Assembly: GCF_002864685.1 (NCBI RefSeq)
Contig: NZ_NMQZ01000008.1
Span: forward strand, 18,781-82,780
Direction of reading: 5' to 3'
DNA from: Alloalcanivorax mobilis
Lineage (GTDB): Bacteria > Pseudomonadota > Gammaproteobacteria > Pseudomonadales > Alcanivoracaceae
Length of the DNA: 64,000 nt
The stretch's first letter is position 1; the number at the start of each line of letters is the position of its first letter. This document shows positions 50,678 through 58,365 of this stretch, piece after piece. The notes below the pieces were generated by a model. The model had not been told where the DNA came from and did no database searches. It saw only the letters and a program-made list of their open reading frames with translations. The translations under genes were made by a program, and so were the position numbers.

Positions 50678-51706
50678 ATGAGCGAAGCCCGTACGGTCAC
50701 CGCCGCGGCGGCCCAGATCGCCCCGGTCCTGAACACCCCGGGTGGCACCCTGGACAAGGTCTGCGCCTGGATCGAGGCGGCCGCCGGCCAGGGCGTGGAA
50801 CTGATCGTGTTCCCGGAAACCCTGGTGCCCTACTACCCGTACTTCTCGTTCGTACGCACCCCGGCGTTCTCCGGCCCGGACCATCTCGCTCTGTATCAAC
50901 AGGCGGTGACCGTACCAGGCACGGAGATCGACCGGATCGCCGCCCTGGCCCGCCGCCATTCGATGGTGGTGGTGCTGGGCGTCAACGAGCGCGACCGGGG
51001 CACGCTGTACAACACCCAGGTGGTGCTCGACCACGATGGCCGGCTGCTGCTCAAGCGCCGCAAGATCACCCCCACCTACCACGAGCGCATGATCTGGGGT
51101 CAGGGCGACGCCAGTGGCCTGCGAGTGGTGGACAGCGGTGTCGGCCGGATCGGCGCTCTGGCCTGCTGGGAGCACTACAATCCGCTGGCCCGCTACGCGC
51201 TGATGACACAGCACGAGGAGATCCACTGCGCCCAGTTCCCTGGCTCCATGGTAGGCCCGGTGTTCGCCGATCAGATCGAGGCGGCCATGCGTCACCACGC
51301 CGCCGAGTCCGGCTGCTTCGTGGTCAACGCCACCGGCTGGCTGGAGGACGCGCAGATCGAATCAATCACCGCCGACCCCGCCCAGCAAAAAGCGCTGCGT
51401 GGTGGCTGCATGACGATGATCGTATCGCCGGAGGGCAAGCTGCTCGGCGAGCCGCTCACCGAGGGCGAGGGCCTGCTGGTGGCGGAGCTGGATATGACCC
51501 TGATCCTCAAGCGCAAACGCATGATGGACTCGGTGGGCCATTACGCCCGCCCGGAACTGCTGAGCCTGCTGATTGACCGCCGCCCGGCGGCAACTTTCCA
51601 TGACCGCACCCGCCAGGACGAACAAGCCGACTCTTTCACCGACCTATCCAGGAGCAACGACGATGAGCGCGAACCCGACGCTGTCCGACCGGCAGCTCAT
51701 CAATGA
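50678..51706 (+). CDS. nitC: Nitrilase NitC
   Basis: A 342-residue nitrilase-superfamily enzyme with the complete E-K-C triad: Glu47 ([12 protein letters not shown]), Lys129 ([15 protein letters not shown]) and Cys163 ([13 protein letters not shown]). The CWEHYNP context is that of true nitrilases, which turn nitriles into acid and ammonia. In CECT5344 the nitrilase NitC is essential for cyanide assimilation, acting on nitriles formed from cyanide and keto acids. The ATG follows GCGGAG. The last 44 bases overlap nitD in another frame. Confidence 0.95.
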   Translation: MSEARTVTAAAAQIAPVLNTPGGTLDKVCAWIEAAAGQGVELIVFPETLVPYYPYFSFVRTPAFSGPDHLALYQQAVTVPGTEIDRIAALARRHSMVVVLGVNERDRGTLYNTQVVLDHDGRLLLKRRKITPTYHERMIWGQGDASGLRVVDSGVGRIGALACWEHYNPLARYALMTQHEEIHCAQFPGSMVGPVFADQIEAAMRHHAAESGCFVVNATGWLEDAQIESITADPAQQKALRGGCMTMIVSPEGKLLGEPLTEGEGLLVAELDMTLILKRKRMMDSVGHYARPELLSLLIDRRPAATFHDRTRQDEQADSFTDLSRSNDDEREPDAVRPAAHQ

Positions 51707-52772
51707 ACTGCAGACCCGTGGCGTACGCCTGACCGGCCCGGACGCCGGTGCCCCGAGCCGGCGCGGCGGCGCCGGACCGTCCGACCACAAGGCGATGGAG
51801 ATCGGTGGCCGGGTGGTGATGATTCCGGTGCACACCGCCGGCGCCAGCCGCTCGCCGTATCAGCTCGATGCCAACAGCGATGGCGCCACCCTGACGCGCG
51901 ACGGGCAGGAAATCGCCCGCATGGCGTTCACCGACACCCCGCGTTTTTACGGTCTGAGCACCGCCGAGGGCATCCCCTATTCCCACATCGCCACCCTGCA
52001 CGGCAAGGACGTGCTCGCCACCACCGTGATGCAGACCTGCATTCGCTACAATAATCGCAAGGTGTCCTGCCAGTTCTGCGCCATCGGACAATCCCTGGAC
52101 GAGGGCCGCACCATTGCCCACAAGACGCCGGCGCAGCTCGCCGAGGTGGCGAAAGCCGCAGTGGAACTGGACGGCGTCAAACACATGGTGATGACCACCG
52201 GCACCCCCAATCTCCAGGATCGTGGCGCCCGGGTGCTGTGCGACAGCGCCGAAGCGGTGAGCGCCGCCATCAATCTGCCGATCCAGGGTCAGTGCGAACC
52301 GCCGGACGAGCGCGCCTGGTTCCGCCGGCTGCATGACAGCGGCATCCAGAGCCTGGGCATGCACCTGGAAATCGCCACGCCAGCGTTGCGCGAAAAAATC
52401 ATGCCGAGCAAAGCGTCGATCACCGTCGAGCACTATATGAAGGCGTTCGTCGACGCGGTGGCAGTGTTTGGCCGCGGCCAGGTCAGCACCTACCTGCTGG
52501 CCGGGCTGGGCGACAGCGTGGGCGCTACCCTGGCGCTGTGCCGGCAGCTGGTTGAGCTGGGCGTTTATCCGTTCGTGGTGCCATTCGTGCCAATCTCCGG
52601 CACGCCCCTGCAACATCATCCCTCGCCATCGGCGCAGCACATGCGCGACATTCTGGAACCGCTGGGCGCCCTGTTACGCGACAGCGCCTTGCGCTCGTCG
52701 GACATCAAAGCCGGCTGTGGTCGCTGCGGCGCCTGCTCGTCACTGTCCGCGTTCGAGGAGACCCCGGCATGA
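51663..52772 (+). CDS. nitD: Radical SAM protein NitD (MSMEG_0568 family)
   Basis: A 369-residue radical S-adenosylmethionine enzyme of unknown reaction. The cluster-binding cysteines are Cys126, Cys136 and Cys139, spaced CX9CX2C instead of the common CX3CX2C. A second group at the C-terminus (Cys352, Cys355, Cys358 in CGRCGAC) could hold an additional iron-sulfur cluster. It starts at the ATG after AGGAGC, inside the 3' end of nitC, and its stop overlaps nitE. Confidence 0.92.
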   Translation: MSANPTLSDRQLINELQTRGVRLTGPDAGAPSRRGGAGPSDHKAMEIGGRVVMIPVHTAGASRSPYQLDANSDGATLTRDGQEIARMAFTDTPRFYGLSTAEGIPYSHIATLHGKDVLATTVMQTCIRYNNRKVSCQFCAIGQSLDEGRTIAHKTPAQLAEVAKAAVELDGVKHMVMTTGTPNLQDRGARVLCDSAEAVSAAINLPIQGQCEPPDERAWFRRLHDSGIQSLGMHLEIATPALREKIMPSKASITVEHYMKAFVDAVAVFGRGQVSTYLLAGLGDSVGATLALCRQLVELGVYPFVVPFVPISGTPLQHHPSPSAQHMRDILEPLGALLRDSALRSSDIKAGCGRCGACSSLSAFEETPA

Positions 52773-53311
52773 TCCTGGAACCGGTTGTCCCGTTTCGCAG
52801 CTGCGAGTACGCCGTCAAATTGACCACCGAGGCCTGGGAATATCAGGCCGCCCGCGAACTGCGCCGGCAGGTGTTCTGCGCCGAGCAGGGCCTGTTCACC
52901 GCCGACGACGGCGATGCCCTGGACCGTCATGCCCTGACCGTCGTCGCGCTCGCCTATGTGGCCGGCGGCCCGGACGAGGTGGTCGGCACGGTGCGCATCC
53001 ACAGTGACCGGCCGGGCATCTGGTACGGCTCACGGCTGGCGGTGGCTCGTGGCTACCGCCGCGACGCCCACCTGGGCAGTGCGCTGATCCGACTGGCGGT
53101 GGGCGGCGCCCGCGCACGCGGCTGCGACAGCTTTTTCGCCCGGGTACAGGCGGTCAACGAGCCGCTGTTCCAGCGCCTGCACTGGCGCACCCTGCGCCAT
53201 CTGGACCTGCATGGCCTGCAGCACGTGCTGATGCGCGCCGAACTGGACCATTATCCGCCATTGGCCGAGGATCGCCTGCCCCTGCTGACCACCGGCAGGA
53301 GGGCGTCATGA
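52769..53311 (+). CDS. nitE: GNAT N-acetyltransferase NitE (MSMEG_0567 family)
   Basis: A 180-residue GCN5-related acetyltransferase. The acetyl-CoA-binding core reads GSRLAVARGYRRDAHLGSAL (about residues 87-106, the R/Q-x-x-G-x-G/A type loop), followed by LFQRLHWRTL. Substrate unknown; linked in other genomes only to Nit1C. The ATG overlaps the nitD stop (ATGA) and its own stop overlaps nitF. Confidence 0.9.
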   Translation: MILEPVVPFRSCEYAVKLTTEAWEYQAARELRRQVFCAEQGLFTADDGDALDRHALTVVALAYVAGGPDEVVGTVRIHSDRPGIWYGSRLAVARGYRRDAHLGSALIRLAVGGARARGCDSFFARVQAVNEPLFQRLHWRTLRHLDLHGLQHVLMRAELDHYPPLAEDRLPLLTTGRRAS

Positions 53312-54306
53312 AACTGGACGCCATCATCCGTGAGCTGCGCGACAGCGCCGCGTTCGATCACAAACGCGACATCCGGCCGATACTTAATGGCCTCGCCGGT
53401 ATCGACAGCGGCGCCCTGCCCCTGGGTGACGACAGCGCCGCGCTGGCGGATGGCGATGGCCACCTGCTGGTCGCCATCGAAGGCTTTCTCAACGAGTTCG
53501 TCGCCGCCGAGCCGGAGTTCGCCGGCTACTGCGGAGTGATGGTCAACGTCAGCGACATCTACGCCATGGGCGGCCGGCCGCTGGCGGTGGTCGACGCCCT
53601 GTGGAGCGACGGCGCGGCGCGCGCCGGCGAGATCGTTGGTGGCCTGCGTCAGGCGGCTGGCAAATACGGCGTGCCGGTGGTCGGCGGTCACAGCAATACC
53701 CGCACCGATCGCCCGCAACTGTCGGTGGCCATCGTCGGCAGGGCGCGGGCCCTGCTCACCAGCTTCGATGCCCGCCCCGGCGACAGCCTGATCGTCGCCT
53801 GCGATGCGCGTGGCCGCTATCGCGACGTGGGTGATAACTGGGACGCCAGCAGCGCTGCCCCCGGCGAGCGTCTGCGTGACGATCTGGAGATTCTGCCGGT
53901 GCTGGCCGAACAGGGCCTGTGTCGGGCCGCCAAGGACATCAGCATGGCCGGCGTGGTCGGCACCGTGCTGATGTTGTTGGAGGCGTCCGGAGTGGGCGCG
54001 GTTCTCGACCTCGATGTCCTGCCCAAACCCGTCGGCGTGCCCTTGGCGCGCTGGCTGCGAACCTTTCCCAGCTACGGTTTCGTGTTGTCGGTGGCGCCGA
54101 CGCATCGTGACGCGGTGCTGGCGGCGTTCCACCAGCGCGATCTGGCCGCCGCCGAAGCGGGCCGGATCACCGCTGGCGGGTGCTTCGACCTGACCCTCGG
54201 CGACGAACGCGACCGATTCTGGGATTTGTCGCGCGAGCCGTTCATCGGCCGCGCCGCGTCCGCCGCCTCTTCTCCCTCGAGCCATCAAGGAGGCCGTCAT
54301 GCCTGA
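53308..54306 (+). CDS. nitF: AIR synthase-related protein NitF
   Basis: A 332-residue protein of the PurM/ThiL/SelD/HypE superfamily, which couples ATP use to activation of amides, carbamoyl or formamide groups. The family glycine-rich motifs are seen in SGALPLGDDSAAL (about residues 32-44) and DISMAGVVGTVLMLLEASGVG (about 211-231; core DISMAGVVGTV). It resembles the sll0787-type proteins of Nit1C clusters. HypE relatives handle cyano/carbamoyl groups, which is suggestive here but unproven. Confidence 0.88.
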   Translation: MKLDAIIRELRDSAAFDHKRDIRPILNGLAGIDSGALPLGDDSAALADGDGHLLVAIEGFLNEFVAAEPEFAGYCGVMVNVSDIYAMGGRPLAVVDALWSDGAARAGEIVGGLRQAAGKYGVPVVGGHSNTRTDRPQLSVAIVGRARALLTSFDARPGDSLIVACDARGRYRDVGDNWDASSAAPGERLRDDLEILPVLAEQGLCRAAKDISMAGVVGTVLMLLEASGVGAVLDLDVLPKPVGVPLARWLRTFPSYGFVLSVAPTHRDAVLAAFHQRDLAAAEAGRITAGGCFDLTLGDERDRFWDLSREPFIGRAASAASSPSSHQGGRHA

Positions 54307-54643
54307 AGTCTATTTCGATGTGCGCTGGCCGGACGACAGTGAAATGCACTGCTATTCACCGTCCAGCGTGGTGCACGACTATTTCCGCGCCGGTGCCCGC
54401 TACCCGCTGGCGGAATTTCTCACCCTCAGCCGCAACGCCCTGACTCTGGCCGGCGACCGGGTGGAAGCCAGATTCGGTTTCCGCTGCACCAGCGCCGACA
54501 GCCAGTTGCTGGCCATCGAAACGCGCGCCCGGCAATTCGCCGACCACATGGACGCGGCGGTCACGGTATTGCGCGTCGGCCGCCCCGGCACCAAGCCCTC
54601 GGCGGGGAACGCCGCTGTTATCCAGGAGACTCGATCCTCATGA
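54299..54643 (+). CDS. nitG: Nit1C protein NitG (MSMEG_0570 family)
   Basis: A 114-residue protein beginning MPEVYFDVRWPDDSEMHCYSP, the recognisable start of this nitrogen-starvation-induced family, which has one Cys near residue 18. Function unknown. The ATG follows AGGAGGCCGTC inside the end of nitF (8-bp overlap) and its stop overlaps nitH (ATGA). Confidence 0.9.
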   Translation: MPEVYFDVRWPDDSEMHCYSPSSVVHDYFRAGARYPLAEFLTLSRNALTLAGDRVEARFGFRCTSADSQLLAIETRARQFADHMDAAVTVLRVGRPGTKPSAGNAAVIQETRSS

Positions 54644-55923
54644 ACGCCACGACCCGTTATTTTCCGCGTCGCCATTATCCGGTGATCGTGGTAGGCGGCG
54701 GCCAGGCCGGCCTTTCCACCAGCTACCTGTTGCACCAACGCCACATCGATCACCTGGTGCTGGAAAAACACGAAGCCTTCCACGCCTGGAAAAACCAACG
54801 CTGGGACAATTTCTGCCTGGTTACCCCCAACTGGCAATGTCGCTTGCCGGATCACCCCTACGACGACGACGAGCCGCACGGCTTCATGGTCAAGGAACAG
54901 ATCGTTACCTGGATGGAACGCTTCCGGGCCTCGTTCGATCCGCCGCTGTTCGAAGGCGTCACCGTGACCCGGGTCATCGCGCTGGCCGTCGGCGGCTATC
55001 GTCTGGACACGGACCGGGGCCCGCTCACCGCCGACCAGGTGGTGATCGCGGTAAGCAGCTATCACGTTCCCAAAGTCCCCGAGTACGCGCGTCGTCTGCC
55101 CGACTCGATCCGGCAGTTGGACGCCTCCGCCTACCGCAATCCTGCGGCCCTACCCAAAGGCGCCGTGCTGGTGGTCGGCACCGGTCAGTCCGGCTGTCAG
55201 ATCGCAGAGGATCTGCACCTGGCCGGCCGCGAAGTGCATCTGGCGGTGGGCCCGGCACCTCGTGTGTCGCGCTTCTACCGGGGCCGCGATGTGGTGGACT
55301 GGCTGGACGACATGGGGCATTACCGGCTGCCGGTGCAGGAGCATCTCACCGAGGAGCAGGTGCGTGCCAAGGCCAATCATTACGTCACCGGCCGCGACGG
55401 GGGTCGCGATATTGACCTGCGTCGGTTTGCCTTGGAAGGCATGACGCTGCATGGCCGTCTGCATGACATCGACGCGGGTATGGCGCGCTTTGGCCATGAC
55501 CTGAAGAAAAACCTGGACGCCGCCGACGCCACCAACGCACGCATCAAAGCCAGCATTGACGAGTACATTAACCGGGAAGGCATTCAAGCGCCCACCGAAG
55601 CCGCCTACGAGGCGGCCTGGGAACCGCCGGCTTCACCGGGCAAGGAACTGGATCTGCGAGCCGCCGGCATCGGCGCGGTAATCTGGTGCATCGGCTACGC
55701 CCCGGACTTTTCCTGGATCCGGGCGCCGGCCTTCGACAACACCGGCTACCCCAAACAAGTGCGCGGCGTCACCGCCAGCCCGGGGCTCTATTTTCTCGGG
55801 CTGCCCTGGCTGCACACCTGGGGGTCGGGGCGCATCTACGCCATCGCCGAGGACGCCGAGTACATAGTGGCGCACCTGGACCAGGCCCGCGCGCCGCTCA
55901 CCGAACGATATCTGGCCGGTTAG
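54640..55923 (+). CDS. nitH: Flavin-dependent oxidoreductase NitH (MSMEG_0569 family)
   Basis: A 427-residue enzyme similar to class B flavin monooxygenases. The FAD motif VIVVGGGQAGLSTSYLL lies at residues about 14-30 and a second nucleotide-binding motif VLVVGTGQSGCQIAEDL at about 182-198 (probable NADPH site). It closes the nit operon. In the Nit1C cluster it is the only oxidoreductase, so it may oxidise a small nitrogen compound before or after the nitrilase step; substrate unproven. Confidence 0.9.
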   Translation: MNATTRYFPRRHYPVIVVGGGQAGLSTSYLLHQRHIDHLVLEKHEAFHAWKNQRWDNFCLVTPNWQCRLPDHPYDDDEPHGFMVKEQIVTWMERFRASFDPPLFEGVTVTRVIALAVGGYRLDTDRGPLTADQVVIAVSSYHVPKVPEYARRLPDSIRQLDASAYRNPAALPKGAVLVVGTGQSGCQIAEDLHLAGREVHLAVGPAPRVSRFYRGRDVVDWLDDMGHYRLPVQEHLTEEQVRAKANHYVTGRDGGRDIDLRRFALEGMTLHGRLHDIDAGMARFGHDLKKNLDAADATNARIKASIDEYINREGIQAPTEAAYEAAWEPPASPGKELDLRAAGIGAVIWCIGYAPDFSWIRAPAFDNTGYPKQVRGVTASPGLYFLGLPWLHTWGSGRIYAIAEDAEYIVAHLDQARAPLTERYLAG

Positions 55924-55978
55924 ACTGTATATGATCGTATTGGTTGGCGCGAAGGTTCCCGGCTACTCGGGTGAGGGT

Positions 55979-56542
55979 TCAAGAGTTGCCATACTTATCC
56001 GACCCCGCCGGCTCGCTCGCGGGAGGATTTCGGGCGATTTCCTCCCAAAACTCAATGCAGGTTTCGACCAGTCGAAATCCCAAATTCAGCGGCGCCATTC
56101 GGCGATCCGACGCCTGACTCCCCTTTCTGATTTCCAGGATTTCCTTATAGACCTCCAGTCTATCGCAGTAGACATCGACCTGCTTCCGGGCGAGTTCCTC
56201 CAGATCTTGGCATTCCATGAAATCGCTGAAAAACAACTGCAGTACCGCCATATCCCTCATCTCAAACGCCTCCGATGGGTGCGTTCTCAACCACTGCTTC
56301 AGCGCCGTCCGTCCCTTTTCGGTCAAGTCATAGAGCTTACGTCGCCGTCCTTCCTCTTCCACCTCCTCAGATAACAGGCCGGCGGCGGCCAGCCGTTTAG
56401 GCTCGCTGTAAAGCTGCGAATGAGGAAAGGACCAAAAATAGTTGATGGATCGTCCGGCGGACCTTTTGAGCTGATAGGGCGTCGATGGGCCACGCAGCCC
56501 GATCAGACCCAGGACCACATAGGATACTGGATTGAATTTCAT
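55979..56542 (-). CDS. PadR-family transcriptional regulator
   Basis: A 187-residue PadR protein: N-terminal winged helix (VSYVVLGLIGLRGPSTPYQL, with the LYSEPKRLAAAGLLSE recognition region about residues 43-58) and a C-terminal coiled-coil dimer domain. The gene is divergent from an acyl-CoA ligase and faces a palindrome over the ligase promoter, so autoregulation and control of the ligase is likely. Base composition is visibly lower in GC than the nit operon beside it, which points to acquisition. Confidence 0.9.
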   Translation of the reverse strand: MKFNPVSYVVLGLIGLRGPSTPYQLKRSAGRSINYFWSFPHSQLYSEPKRLAAAGLLSEEVEEEGRRRKLYDLTEKGRTALKQWLRTHPSEAFEMRDMAVLQLFFSDFMECQDLEELARKQVDVYCDRLEVYKEILEIRKGSQASDRRMAPLNLGFRLVETCIEFWEEIARNPPASEPAGSDKYGNS

Positions 56543-56562
56543 TAACCGTTTCTCGCTCTTTC

Positions 56563-56578
56563 ATGGTGTTGACACCAT
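56563..56578. promoter_or_regulatory. Candidate PadR operator
   Basis: ATGGTGT, two bases, ACACCAT: a perfect 7-bp dyad between the divergent start codons that covers the -35 element of the ligase promoter. A second, weaker dyad, CGAAT...ATTCG, lies at 56580-56600. A repressor here could shut both genes. Confidence 0.65.
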
Positions 56579-56597
56579 CCGAATAGGACCATACGAT
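56569..56597 (+). promoter_or_regulatory. Sigma-70 promoter of the acyl-CoA ligase gene
   Basis: TTGACA at 56569-56574, a 17-bp spacer and TACGAT at 56592-56597, close to consensus. Initiation would be near 56604, about 48 bases before the ATG at 56652. Confidence 0.75.
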
Positions 56598-56651
56598 TCG
56601 GATCATACGTGTAAATCAGGTCGAGCTTCTCGCATTCAACGAGGAATAACA

Positions 56652-58268
56652 ATGCATAAAGAAGATCTTCCCAAGCTGCAAGAATCGCATTGGCACCCTG
56701 ATGCTCCCGAATCCTTGATGGACATGACAATCGGCGACGCCTTAAGGCAAGCCGCTATGTCTTTCGGCAAGCGCCCCGCTTTGATCGAGGGCATAGCGGA
56801 ACAACGGCGACGCGCCTGGAATTTTGCTGAACTAATGACTGATGCGGAGAGCGTTGCCCGGGTGTTGGGGGCTCGCTTCGCACCCGGAGAAAGAATTGCG
56901 GTTTGGGCCGCCAATCGCCCGGAATGGGTACTGCTGGAACTGGGCGCCGCGCTTGCAGGGCTGACCCTGGTAACCGTGAACCCTACCTACACGGACAGTG
57001 AACTGATTCATGTCCTCGGCCACTCCAGGGTTTGTGGTGTCTTCTTGCAGCCGGAATATCGAGGCAGGTCTCTATTGGCTATCCTGGAGACCGCGCGAAA
57101 ACAGTTACCCGATATTCGAGAAATCATCTCCTTCGATACCTGGGAATCCTTCTTGCAATCAGAGCGGACGAATCAGGCGTTGCCGGATGTTACTCCCGAT
57201 AGTGTCGCACAAATTCAGTATACGTCGGGCACTACTGGCTTCCCCAAGGGGGCGCAACTGACGCACCGTGGGCTGGTCAATAACAGCCGGCTGTATGCGC
57301 GTTTCATCAACGCGCGGGAGAAGGATGTCTGGATCAACCCCATGCCTCTCTTTCACACCGCCGGGTGCGGCCTGGCGACACTAGGCGCCTTGCAAACCGG
57401 TGGCACGCATGTTCTGGCCGCCGGTTTCGACGTTGAGCTGGTGTCCTCGCTGATACAGCGGGAAAAGGGCTCCATCATGCTATGCGTACCCACCATGTTG
57501 ATCCGGCTTCTCGATGAAATGCTCACCCATTCCTACGACACGGGCAGCTGGCGACTGGTCACGCTCGGTGGAGCCCCCGTGCCGCAACACTTAGTCGAGC
57601 GCGCGCAGCTGGAGAGACAATTAAAAGTCGCCATCGGCTTCGGACAAACTGAAGCGTCTCCTTATATCACTCATACATCACCGGATGATCCGCACCCGCA
57701 ATGGGCATCCACCATCGGACGGCCCTTGCCCGGCATCGAAGTCAAAATCAGCGACCCGTCCACCGGACGGACTGTTCCGCTTGGCCACAGTGGAGAGATC
57801 CGTACCCGAGGTATTTGCGTCATGAAGGGCTATTTCGATGACGAAGCGGCGACCGCGAAAGCTCTGGACGAAGATGGGTGGTTGCATACCGGCGATCTCG
57901 GCAGCATGGATGAATACGGCTATTGCCGGGTACTGGGGCGTCTCAAGGATATGATCATCCGAGGAGGAGAAAACATCTACCCTCGTGAAATCGAGGACGT
58001 ACTCTTCGAACATCCCAATGTTGTGCAAGCCGCCGTGGTCGGCGTGCCGGATCCGGAGTGGGGCGAGTCCGTGGCCGCCTTTGTCCAGCTCAGGAATAAG
58101 GCCCCCGAAAACCCAGAAAGCCTGGAGAAATTCTGCAGGCGGAAACTCGCCGGATTTAAAGTTCCTCGCATTTGGCGATTTGTCGACGAATTCCCTCAAA
58201 CGGGCTCCGGGAAGATCCAGAAGTTCCGTCTTAGGGAAGCGCTCATTCAGGAAGGTGGATCGGAGTAA
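56652..58268 (+). CDS. Medium/long-chain acyl-CoA ligase (AMP-forming)
   Basis: A 538-residue adenylate-forming enzyme. AMP-binding motifs are intact: IQYTSGTTGFPKGAQLTHRG (about residues 189-208), the GFGQTEASP site, the TGDLGSMDEYGYC loop and the GGENIYPREIE hinge with a late catalytic Lys in GSGKIQKFRL. It would activate a carboxylic acid to its CoA ester for the beta-oxidation genes downstream. The ATG at 56652 follows GAGGAATAAC. Like the PadR gene it has lower GC than neighbours. Confidence 0.92.
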   Translation: MHKEDLPKLQESHWHPDAPESLMDMTIGDALRQAAMSFGKRPALIEGIAEQRRRAWNFAELMTDAESVARVLGARFAPGERIAVWAANRPEWVLLELGAALAGLTLVTVNPTYTDSELIHVLGHSRVCGVFLQPEYRGRSLLAILETARKQLPDIREIISFDTWESFLQSERTNQALPDVTPDSVAQIQYTSGTTGFPKGAQLTHRGLVNNSRLYARFINAREKDVWINPMPLFHTAGCGLATLGALQTGGTHVLAAGFDVELVSSLIQREKGSIMLCVPTMLIRLLDEMLTHSYDTGSWRLVTLGGAPVPQHLVERAQLERQLKVAIGFGQTEASPYITHTSPDDPHPQWASTIGRPLPGIEVKISDPSTGRTVPLGHSGEIRTRGICVMKGYFDDEAATAKALDEDGWLHTGDLGSMDEYGYCRVLGRLKDMIIRGGENIYPREIEDVLFEHPNVVQAAVVGVPDPEWGESVAAFVQLRNKAPENPESLEKFCRRKLAGFKVPRIWRFVDEFPQTGSGKIQKFRLREALIQEGGSE

Positions 58269-58365
58269 AGTTCCATGAAATAAAGGAGCGGAGACCCTGT
58301 ATCGGATCATCCGCCCCTCCAGGGGCCGGGCTCAACGTCGTTCATCGGCTCACGGCAGGTCCTTT

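Noticed and set aside
58269..58365. A terminator between the convergent ligase and fadB genes.
   Set aside because: Only a short CCCCT...AGGGG stem was seen, without a T-run, so it is not reported as a terminator.
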